DNA from: Alphaproteobacteria bacterium UBA4588
GTDB lineage: Bacteria; Pseudomonadota; Alphaproteobacteria; Puniceispirillales; Puniceispirillaceae
Length of the DNA stretch: 21,674 nucleotides
Direction: 5' to 3'
Assembly (NCBI GenBank): GCA_002387605.1
Contig: DGJU01000027.1
Location: 63,966 to 85,639 of the forward strand
The notes beneath the pieces are model-generated. The model was not told the origin of the DNA, did not search any database, and was given only the letters and a program-made list of their open reading frames with translations. A program made the translations under genes and the position numbers. Shown here one piece after another: positions 7,942-15,415 of this stretch; position 1 is the stretch's first letter; every line of letters starts with the position of its first letter.

Positions 7942-9318
7942 TTAGGATGTTGCAAGACCGAGCGATTTTAACTTTCTATGAAGGGCTGAGCGTTCCATGC
8001 CAATAAATTTGGCCATATGCGAAATATTACCATCAAACCGGTCAAGCTGGGCGCGCATATATTCAATTTCAAAGGATTCCCGCGCTTCACGCAACGGCAA
8101 CGATAAATTGCGTTGTAGTAAATTGACATCAATATCACTGTCATCTGCCGTTATCTCGTGGGGCAGAGCATCAACACCAAGTGGCTCATCTCCTGCCTTA
8201 TCTGACATAATCATAATAGTTTCGATCACGTTCCTTAGCTGGCGAACTGAACCTGGCCAGCCATATGACCGCATAGCATTTAACAGATCATCGCCTAACT
8301 TTACAGGCGGGCAGCCCAATAATCCGGCAAATTCGGTAACGAAATGCCGGGCAAGCGGGGTAATATCCTCACGCCGGGCTGATAATGGCGGCACAGATAC
8401 AGATACAACACCAAGCCGGTAATATAAGTCTTCGCGTAATGTCTGCGCTGCAATCGCGCTCGCAAGGTCATGACTGGACGCCGAGACAACCCGAACATCG
8501 GTTGTAACAGGATGGCTGCCCCCTACTCTGCGGAAATGCTGTTCCGTCACGGCGCGAATAAGCTTACTCTGCGTATCAACGGGCAAATCGCATATTTCGT
8601 CAAAATACAGCGTTCCTTTATGAGCCTGCTCGAACAGTCCTATGACACGTCTATTGGCGCGCCCGCCCTCGGAGCCAAACAGAGCACTATCAGCGTTACT
8701 ATCTGAGAGCCGGGCACAATGTGCTACAATAAAGGGGCCGTCTGCTCTGTCTGAATTCTGATGCAAAACCCGCGCTGCCAATTCTTTTCCCGAACCTGAA
8801 GGGCCGGTAATCAGAACCCGACTGGATGTTGCTGCAACGCGCTCAAGGGCTGCCTGAAGCTGCCGGATGCCGCTTGATTGGCCTACCAAGGCAGGCACAG
8901 CATCACTTCCGGTCTTAGCGCGCAGAATAGCGTTTTCGCGGGCAAGCCGGCTTTGCTGCAAGGCACGCTTGACCGTCAATAACAAACGTTCTGCTTTAAA
9001 CGGCTTTTCAATGAAATCATGGGCACCGCGCTGGATAGCCTGCACAGCTGTTTCGATTGTGCCATGCCCTGAAATCATCAAGACAGGTACTTCAGGATAG
9101 AAATCATTGCACCAGCTCAAAACTTCCAGACCATCCATATCAGAATCGCGCATCCAGATATCAAGGATAACACAAGAAGGAGGACGAGATGAGATAACGT
9201 CACGCGCTTCGGCAGCATTTGCGGCCTGAACGGTTGCAAAGCCTTCATCTTCGAGCGTGAAAGCGATGAGTGAGCGAATATCGCGCTCATCATCTACAAT
9301 CAGGATTTCAGCATTCAT
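7942..9318 (-). CDS. ntrX: Nitrogen regulation response regulator NtrX (GAFTGA motif absent)
   Basis: NtrX is the response regulator partner of the membrane kinase NtrY. The 458-aa protein has a receiver domain (acidic D9/D10, phospho-acceptor D53, S83, K105), an AAA+ domain and a Fis-type helix-turn-helix (about 428-455). The ATPase core looks functional: Walker A GPSGSGKE (172-179), Walker B YFDEI (D240, E241), and both arginine fingers in LREDLYYRL (R295, R301). The GAFTGA sigma-54 contact loop is missing: after LFG (213-215) comes a short EGGRANRRVIG stretch. Loss of this loop is known in other alphaproteobacterial NtrX proteins, so it may work without sigma-54. It overlaps ntrY by four bases (ATGA), implying translational coupling. 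Confidence 0.95.
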   Translation of the reverse strand: MNAEILIVDDERDIRSLIAFTLEDEGFATVQAANAAEARDVISSRPPSCVILDIWMRDSDMDGLEVLSWCNDFYPEVPVLMISGHGTIETAVQAIQRGAHDFIEKPFKAERLLLTVKRALQQSRLARENAILRAKTGSDAVPALVGQSSGIRQLQAALERVAATSSRVLITGPSGSGKELAARVLHQNSDRADGPFIVAHCARLSDSNADSALFGSEGGRANRRVIGLFEQAHKGTLYFDEICDLPVDTQSKLIRAVTEQHFRRVGGSHPVTTDVRVVSASSHDLASAIAAQTLREDLYYRLGVVSVSVPPLSARREDITPLARHFVTEFAGLLGCPPVKLGDDLLNAMRSYGWPGSVRQLRNVIETIMIMSDKAGDEPLGVDALPHEITADDSDIDVNLLQRNLSLPLREARESFEIEYMRAQLDRFDGNISHMAKFIGMERSALHRKLKSLGLATS

Positions 9319-11546
9319 GCGTCGCTCTCCTGTTTATGGTCACTCAACGGCAAGACAAGACTAATTTCAGCCCCGCCAACCGCCGATGAGCCAAGATGAA
9401 TATTACCGCCATGATCTGTCATGATTTTCTGCACAATCGCGAGCCCAAGTCCCGTCCCCTTTGAGCGTGTTGTCATATAAGGCTCAAGGAAACGCGAAAT
9501 ATCTCCTGCCGGAAACCCTGGGCCATTATCGCCCACTATTATCCGAGCCTCTGCATCACTACAATGCAATCCTAAAACAATCTCTGCATCTGCCTTGCCA
9601 TTTTCAATCAGACTTTCTGATGCATTCTGAATAACGTTCGTTAGAGCCTGCCGCAGCATACCAGGGTCAGCATTCACAAACACATCCCCCCCATCTTCTG
9701 GAAAATCGGTCCGCAATATGACTGATTTGTCGGTGCCGAACAAGGTTGCATGTTCCTCTACAATACGACGCAAACAGACCTGCCTGAAGGATGGCGCCGG
9801 CATACGGGCAAATTGTGAGAACTCATCAACCATACGGCCAATATCACCAACCTGCCGGCTGATGATGGTAAGATATTCTCCGAACCGTTCTGCATCCCTC
9901 TCATTATCAGGGGTAAATTTCTTTTTCAGCCTGTCAGTTGCCAAGGCTATTGGTGTCAGCGGGTTTTTGATTTCATGTGCGATACGGCGCGCTACATCCG
10001 ACCATGCTGCTTTTCGCTGGGCAACCTGTAATTCGGTAATATCATCAAACGTAACCACATAACCAACAAGCCGGCCTTCAACCTTCTCACCTGTTGCTCT
10101 GGCATGAAGGGAGCGAATAGTTCCCTCAACATTCAGCTCAATTTGGGTTTCATTCCGACGCGTGGATTTAGATGATACAGACGATAGTAATGAGCCAAAT
10201 TCAGGCACAATTTCTGAGAGCTTTTTGCCAAAAATATCAGATAGGTTTCTGCCAAGCAGTCGGCATGCCGCCTGATTAGGAAGCGTGACCACCCCATCTG
10301 CATCAAGCCCGATAACCCCCGATGAGACACCGCCAAGCACAGCTTCGGTAAATTCTCGGCGTGTATCAAGCTGGCGATTGGCTTGAACAAGCTGTTCTCG
10401 CGACCCTGAAAGCTCATCAAGCATCCGGTTAAAACTTGCACCAAGCTGGGAAATTTCATCAACCGCCTCCTGTTCTGGTACCCGCAATCGCAAATTACCT
10501 GTCCGAACCTTATCAGCCACGGACATAATGCTGACCAGAGGAACAGCAATCGAATTCGCAAGCTTCAAGCCCAGCCACAAAGAGGACAGTAATAAGAGTA
10601 ACGCAACAACAGCAAAGATCACAGCAAGGCTGATCTGCAAATCAAATTGCCGCAAAGATAAAAGCTGATAATCAGACGCTGCAACCTTCGTACGGTTAAG
10701 GGCATCAAGCACTTTTGCATCAATGAAACGACCAACAAGCAGGTAAGCATCAACAAAACTATTCAATTTTACAATGGCTTGCAGCTTGTTATTGCCTTCA
10801 TTGGTAATGATAACAACCTCTCCCCCACGCGCGCGCTCAACAAGATCATCTGTGAGAGAGGAGAATGTGAGAGAAAATGCAAATTGTGACTTCGCCAGAA
10901 TTTGACCTGTTCCATCTATGATAACAGCTTCTGACAAATTACGAATGGCTGTCTGATTATTGATGTAATCATTGAGCTGTACCCTGTTGTTGATAAGACG
11001 CGGTGCTTCGCGATTTACATCATTTGCCATTGTCAAAAGCTGGCCACGCACGGAGCTTGAATGTTCTTCAAAATAGGAATCTGCTATCTGAACAGATTCA
11101 GATACCGCTGTAGAAATCCGCTCGGCAAACCAGCCGCGCAAGGAATAATCCAGAATGGAAATCGCAAATATCGCTAGCAGAATAGCCGGAATAGCTGTGA
11201 TACCGCCAAACAGAAGGGCAAGCCTAAGATGTAGCTGCGAGCCTGCCAGCTTCTGTTTTCGTTCCGCCCAGAGCCGTATCATCTGACGTCCGATAAAAAA
11301 TATCAGGAACAAGGTGATAAAAAGGGCAATGCCGAACACAGACAGAATAAAATCAGATTGCGTTGAAATATCCGATATCCCTGACAAGGTCAGATAGATA
11401 ATAACGCCAAGAGCAAATGTAAGCAGAATGATGAGATAGACAAATCTGTCCTTATCGACCCAAAACTGCAAAAATTGCCGCATTGCATCAAGGAAATGCC
11501 AGTATAATTTGCCTGGCTGCCTATCTGTCCTAGTCTGTTTTATCAT
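9315..11546 (-). CDS. ntrY: Nitrogen regulation membrane sensor histidine kinase NtrY
   Basis: NtrY is the inner-membrane sensor kinase for NtrX. The 743-aa protein has three N-terminal transmembrane segments (about 35-56, 66-90, 107-132), a periplasmic sensory region (about 133-302), a fourth transmembrane segment (303-330), a HAMP linker, a PAS domain (about 395-505), a HisKA domain with RRIAHEIKNPL (phospho-acceptor H524), and a HATPase domain with the N-box NASES (about 641), DNGPGF (673-678) and GTGLGLAI (about 697-704). All catalytic boxes are present. It starts at the end of ntrC with a one-base TAATG overlap and overlaps ntrX by four bases. In related bacteria NtrYX responds to nitrogen or redox state; the signal here cannot be read from the sequence. 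Confidence 0.96.
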   Translation of the reverse strand: MIKQTRTDRQPGKLYWHFLDAMRQFLQFWVDKDRFVYLIILLTFALGVIIYLTLSGISDISTQSDFILSVFGIALFITLFLIFFIGRQMIRLWAERKQKLAGSQLHLRLALLFGGITAIPAILLAIFAISILDYSLRGWFAERISTAVSESVQIADSYFEEHSSSVRGQLLTMANDVNREAPRLINNRVQLNDYINNQTAIRNLSEAVIIDGTGQILAKSQFAFSLTFSSLTDDLVERARGGEVVIITNEGNNKLQAIVKLNSFVDAYLLVGRFIDAKVLDALNRTKVAASDYQLLSLRQFDLQISLAVIFAVVALLLLLSSLWLGLKLANSIAVPLVSIMSVADKVRTGNLRLRVPEQEAVDEISQLGASFNRMLDELSGSREQLVQANRQLDTRREFTEAVLGGVSSGVIGLDADGVVTLPNQAACRLLGRNLSDIFGKKLSEIVPEFGSLLSSVSSKSTRRNETQIELNVEGTIRSLHARATGEKVEGRLVGYVVTFDDITELQVAQRKAAWSDVARRIAHEIKNPLTPIALATDRLKKKFTPDNERDAERFGEYLTIISRQVGDIGRMVDEFSQFARMPAPSFRQVCLRRIVEEHATLFGTDKSVILRTDFPEDGGDVFVNADPGMLRQALTNVIQNASESLIENGKADAEIVLGLHCSDAEARIIVGDNGPGFPAGDISRFLEPYMTTRSKGTGLGLAIVQKIMTDHGGNIHLGSSAVGGAEISLVLPLSDHKQESDA

Positions 11547-12949
11547 TATCCCCCCGCGCGATAATCAGCTCGGCGTGAAGAGATATTCAAGTCTCTAATC
11601 TTTTTGCGCAAGGTGTTTCGGTTCAAACCAAGAATATGAGCTGCTTTTATCTGATTGCCTTTGGTAAAATAGAGCGCTGCTTCGATAAGAGGACGCTCCA
11701 CCTCAGAAACAATGCGTTTATGCAATCCTGCCGCCGGCGCCTCGCCTTTCAAGGCAGCAAAATAGCGTTTTATATGGTGGCCAGCATCATCACCAAGACT
11801 ATTTGTGGGGCGCACATCTGCTTGAGCTTGCGATGCGTTCATTTCATGCGAAAAGCTGTCAGGAGACAAGGTTGTATCATTATTGGAGATAAACATCCGG
11901 CGTATCAGATTTTCTAGCTCACGCACATTACCCGGCCAATGATAGGATTGCAGATACCCAACAGCATCTGCTGATACCTGACGCTGGGTGTCAAATTCCT
12001 GATTAAACTGCTCACAGAAATGGCTGGCAAGCTGGCCAATATCTTCTAGCCGGTCACGCAACGGCGGCACCTTCAAGACGCCAACAGACAAATCAAAGAA
12101 TAGGTCTTCGCGAAACAACCCCTGATCGACTAGAAGTTTTAGATCAAGGTGGGTACCAGCAATGATACGTGGTGCTTTTTTCTCATCATCAGGCGCACGG
12201 CCACTTTCCATCCGTCGCGCAAGGCTCATCTGAGCCTCGGATGATAATCCTTCTATGCCATTAATAAACAGACTGCCGCCTTCTGATTTATGATAAAGCC
12301 CCTCAGCGCCAAACAGGATTTCATCATGGGCTGTTGCGGGCAGCTGGGACAGCGACACGGTCTCAAACACATGATGAGACGCCTGCCCCATTTCGTGAAG
12401 CGTACGGGCAATCAGAGGCTTTCCAGACCCCGTTTCAGCTTTGATAAGAACAGGAACAGACTGGGATGACAGACGCGCTAAAAGCTTAAATGTATTCTGC
12501 ATTGTTGGCGATTTTCCCATTAAAGCAGGGGAAATCGACGCCGGCATATTCACAGTAACATCTGCAGACGGCATATTAGGCTGTTCTGAGAGAGCTTGTT
12601 CAACGACAGCAATCAGCTGTTTAAGCTCAAAGGGTTTCGGCAGATAGTCAAAAACCCCACTTTGCTGGGTTTTAATGGCGGTAAGAAGATTGGCCCGCGC
12701 ACTCATCACGATAATCGATAAATCTGGACGGCGTTCTTGCAGACGCGGCAACAGCTCAAGCGCATCACCATCTGGAAACCCAACATCGGTAATCAGCAAT
12801 GTACCACGGCCTGATGTAGCAATATCCCACATCCCAGCCGCTGTTGTTGCAGCCCCAACCTGATACCCCTGCTTAGTCAGAGCATGAACGATAACAGTCC
12901 TGACTGTTTTATCATCATCAGCAACAATGATTTGGGGAAGACGCGGCAT
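11546..12949 (-). CDS. ntrC: NtrC-family response regulator with degenerate sigma-54 activator domain
   Basis: Position and architecture make this NtrC, partner of the adjacent NtrB. The 467-aa protein keeps an intact receiver (D11/D12, phospho-acceptor D55, K105 in YLPKPF) and a Fis-type helix-turn-helix (about 425-455, GNQIKAAHILGLNRNTLRKK). The central AAA+ domain is eroded. Walker A reads AETGSGKP (171-178) instead of GESGTGKE. The GAFTGA loop is deleted, LFGAE (212-216) running via a seven-residue bridge to GGSLF. Walker B reads LFINGI, so Asp-Glu has become Asn230-Gly231. The second arginine finger is Asp286 in FREDLFFDL. The sensor II region WPGNVREL is kept. Probably it binds DNA under NtrB control but cannot drive sigma-54 RNA polymerase. 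The reading frame is intact throughout. Confidence 0.9.
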   Translation of the reverse strand: MPRLPQIIVADDDKTVRTVIVHALTKQGYQVGAATTAAGMWDIATSGRGTLLITDVGFPDGDALELLPRLQERRPDLSIIVMSARANLLTAIKTQQSGVFDYLPKPFELKQLIAVVEQALSEQPNMPSADVTVNMPASISPALMGKSPTMQNTFKLLARLSSQSVPVLIKAETGSGKPLIARTLHEMGQASHHVFETVSLSQLPATAHDEILFGAEGLYHKSEGGSLFINGIEGLSSEAQMSLARRMESGRAPDDEKKAPRIIAGTHLDLKLLVDQGLFREDLFFDLSVGVLKVPPLRDRLEDIGQLASHFCEQFNQEFDTQRQVSADAVGYLQSYHWPGNVRELENLIRRMFISNNDTTLSPDSFSHEMNASQAQADVRPTNSLGDDAGHHIKRYFAALKGEAPAAGLHKRIVSEVERPLIEAALYFTKGNQIKAAHILGLNRNTLRKKIRDLNISSRRADYRAGG

Positions 12950-14106
12950 TAACGGGCTCCTGCCGGCTGGCGCGGGCGCCGACCGGTTACATGTGATGGT
13001 ATCGGCAGGTTCACCGTAAAACAGGTGCCTGCTGGCAGTGTATCCACACTCACAGCACCGCCATGGTCAGCAACAACACTCGCAACCATAGCAAGCCCTA
13101 GACCAGACCCATTCTGCTTTCCAGAAATAAACGGCTCAAAGATATAGTCATGCAGCTCTTCTGGGATGCCTGACCCATTATCTTCAATTTCAATCTGCAA
13201 GGGTAAATGTACTTGAAAGCTCTGAGATGTACTCAGATAACGTGATAAATTATAAGATGTTGTAAGTTTTAATATACCTTTTTTATCAGTTGCTTCTGAA
13301 GCATTCTTAAATAGATTTAAGAAGCATTGAACAAGCAGTTCAGGGTCGGCATCAATATTTGGTAGGGACGGGTCATAATGACAGTTAATATCAAGATGTC
13401 GGCCGAATGATGCCTTTGTTATACGGATGCAATGATCCAGTATTTCATGGATATTTACATCCTTTAACTGCACCGGCATATCGGATGATAAATTTTCAAT
13501 TCTATTCAGTAGGGCTGTAATTCTATCCGCTTCGGTAACGATCATACTGCTAAGCTCACGGCTTTCCTCTGGAACCTCTGATTCGAGAAGCTGGGCCGCC
13601 CCTTTGATACCGGCAAGAGGATTTTTTACTTCATGTGCAAGAAGAGATGTCATTTTTGACATTGAAAGAGCCGCACTTTTTACTGTGTTCTGAGCCGCAA
13701 GCTGGTCTGAGAGACCCTGCTCCTGCAACGTCACAAGAACAGCGCCCCGTTCCTCAATATTATCACTCACAGGCAGGGGCGTTACTTGAATGGCAGCATT
13801 GCGAACCCCAAATTTTGGACTAATCAGACGCAACGATTTGTCACTAACAGGGCGCTCAGACTGGCGCGCACGTCTGACAAGCGAGAAAAACGGGCTGTCA
13901 GATATCAGCAGTTCAGACATTTGCAGAGAAACAAGCATTGCCTGACTGCTTTGAAAAAACCCTTCTGCTGCGTGATTGAGCCACAAAAACCTATCATTTT
14001 CATCAAGCATAAAGACAGGAAATGGCAGAATATCCATCATCTGCTTATCAGCTGGCAGGCGCCCGTGACGCTGTTCACGTCTGTTCTGTTCATTTGATGT
14101 AACCAT
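12949..14106 (-). CDS. ntrB: Nitrogen regulation histidine kinase/phosphatase NtrB
   Basis: NtrB (GlnL) is the cytoplasmic kinase and phosphatase of NtrC, normally controlled by PII proteins. The 385-aa product has no transmembrane segment. It shows an N-terminal PAS domain (about 26-120, FPVFMLDENDRFLWLN), the H-box LLAHEVKNPLAGIKGAAQLL with H158, the N-box FKNASEA (N268), and G-boxes DNGSGIP (309-315) and GSGLGLA (333-339). All catalytic residues are present, in contrast to its eroded partner NtrC. It begins five bases after the dusB stop and its TAA overlaps the ntrC ATG by one base. No glnB or glnK lies in this window. Confidence 0.96.
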   Translation of the reverse strand: MVTSNEQNRREQRHGRLPADKQMMDILPFPVFMLDENDRFLWLNHAAEGFFQSSQAMLVSLQMSELLISDSPFFSLVRRARQSERPVSDKSLRLISPKFGVRNAAIQVTPLPVSDNIEERGAVLVTLQEQGLSDQLAAQNTVKSAALSMSKMTSLLAHEVKNPLAGIKGAAQLLESEVPEESRELSSMIVTEADRITALLNRIENLSSDMPVQLKDVNIHEILDHCIRITKASFGRHLDINCHYDPSLPNIDADPELLVQCFLNLFKNASEATDKKGILKLTTSYNLSRYLSTSQSFQVHLPLQIEIEDNGSGIPEELHDYIFEPFISGKQNGSGLGLAMVASVVADHGGAVSVDTLPAGTCFTVNLPIPSHVTGRRPRQPAGAR

Positions 14107-14111
14107 CTATA

Positions 14112-15113
14112 TTACGCTGCCATTTCTTCTTCATCTGCAAAATAGCGATCAAGTGCCGTGATAAGCTCATCAGGCGTATCGCATGACAGGGCTGTTGCCC
14201 GTAATACTGCAGAACGCGGCAGATTATCAGCATAGCACGCCATATGTTTCCGAAATAGTTTGAGAGCCCTGTCTCCATAATCATGAAGCATGTCATCAAG
14301 GTGAGTGCGGATTAAATTATGGCGTGTTGTTGGCGTAGGCGTAGAACGAATAGGCCTGCCAGACAGGCTATCAGCCATCTGCGCTAATATCCAAGGCTGG
14401 CCTTGGGCGCCGCGGCCAACCATCACTCCAACAGCACCGGAAGCGTCCCGGGCCTCATGCGCATCAGCACAACTGCAGATATCGCCATTCACCAAAACAG
14501 GTAGACTAACAGCCTCTACCGTACGCCGGATATCATGCCAATCAGCCTCGCCCTTATACATTTGTGTCCTTGTGCGTCCATGAACCGCCAGAAACCTGAT
14601 ACCTGCCGCCTCGGCACGCTGTGCAATCTCAGGCGCGTTTCGGTTTTCATCATTCCACCCAAGCCGCATTTTCATGCTCACCGGAACACTGACAGCCTTC
14701 ACAACGCCTTCAAATATATCAGACGCACTCACAGGAAACTGCATCAAAGCTGAACCAGACAATTTACCAGTGACCTTTTTCGCAGGGCAGCCCAGATTAA
14801 TATCAATAATCGCAGCTCCCATTTGCTCAGCCATGCGGGCGGCTTCTGCCATCATTTCAGGGTCCCATCCGGCTATCTGAATAGAAAGCGGACTTTCATC
14901 ACGCGCCGAGCCCTGCCATTTTTGAAGCTCGCGGCGCACATCATTTAACACAGCGTGACTAGCCACCATTTCAGACACCACAAGACCGCCACCTGCACGA
15001 CGCACCGCGCGGCGGAACGGTCTGTCTGTTATTCCAGACATTGGGGCGAGAACGACATTATCACAGTCGCCAACAGCATTTTTTCCCAGTAATGTTGATA
15101 GAAATGACGGCAT
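14112..15113 (-). CDS. dusB: tRNA-dihydrouridine synthase DusB (NifR3 family)
   Basis: DusB is a flavin enzyme that reduces specific uridines of tRNA to dihydrouridine using NADPH. The 333-aa product has the FMN-binding TIM barrel motif LAPMSGITD at the N-terminus, the catalytic cysteine C109 in INLGCPAKKV, KMRLGW, VHGRTRTQMY with GEADW, and VMVGRGAQGQPW. The C-terminal helical domain binds tRNA. Heading an ntrBC operon is the classic nifR3 arrangement of alphaproteobacteria. No good Shine-Dalgarno precedes the ATG at 15113. The upstream 294-base divergent region probably holds the promoter for the whole dusB-ntrBCYX run. Confidence 0.95.
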   Translation of the reverse strand: MPSFLSTLLGKNAVGDCDNVVLAPMSGITDRPFRRAVRRAGGGLVVSEMVASHAVLNDVRRELQKWQGSARDESPLSIQIAGWDPEMMAEAARMAEQMGAAIIDINLGCPAKKVTGKLSGSALMQFPVSASDIFEGVVKAVSVPVSMKMRLGWNDENRNAPEIAQRAEAAGIRFLAVHGRTRTQMYKGEADWHDIRRTVEAVSLPVLVNGDICSCADAHEARDASGAVGVMVGRGAQGQPWILAQMADSLSGRPIRSTPTPTTRHNLIRTHLDDMLHDYGDRALKLFRKHMACYADNLPRSAVLRATALSCDTPDELITALDRYFADEEEMAA

Positions 15114-15142
15114 AAGAAAACTGTTTCATTAGTCAAAATACA

Positions 15143-15246
15143 AATTAATAGCCTAAATTATGGGCATTTTTTGAGAATAAAGCCATGGTTTTTTGAAGAA
15201 ACACTGTGGCACCCCCCATAAACCGCTTAAATATTAGGCATTAATT
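15143..15246. repeat. Mirrored TTAGGC/ATTAAT element in the dusB-ispDF divergent region
   Basis: AATTAATAGCCTAA (15143-15156) is the reverse complement, apart from one extra base, of TTAGGCATTAATT (15234-15246). Read outward toward each divergent gene, both arms give TTAGGC(T)ATTAATT, one about 30 bases before the dusB start and the other about 160 bases before ispDF. Inside, TTTTTTGA occurs twice (15167-15174 and 15189-15196) at a 22-base period. This looks like a bidirectional control region, but no regulator can be named. Confidence 0.4.
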
Positions 15247-15282
15247 ATATAAAGATGTGTGCCTGACGAGGAGACCTGAGCT

Positions 15283-15415
15283 GTGCGTTGGGAACATCAC
15301 TTACTCTCATGATTCGTGCTTTTTCTTGCAGAATAACACGCTGTCCGGCATGAACAGCATAACACTCATTTTTTTCGCCGCACCCTTGGCCTCACCCTTG
15401 TTAGAAAATGCCTGA
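15283..15415 (+). other. Chain of ATGA-linked mini-ORFs leading into ispDF
   Basis: After AGGAG (15269-15273) and 9 bases, a GTG at 15283 opens a 9-codon frame ending in TGA at 15310-15312. An overlapping ATG (15309) opens a 14-codon frame ending at 15353. An overlapping ATG (15350) opens a 21-codon hydrophobic frame (MNSITLIFFAAPLASPLL and so on) whose TGA (15413-15415) overlaps the ispDF ATG at 15408. Each junction is an overlap of the translational-coupling type. These could be leader peptides or chance; the 15114-15407 gap shows no other gene. Confidence 0.2.

Noticed and set aside
15255..15415. A 6S or SRP RNA gene upstream of ispDF
   Set aside because: I could not find the conserved SRP loop motif or a convincing 6S-like closed stem. 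The poly-T at 15369-15375 follows only a weak 5-bp hairpin.
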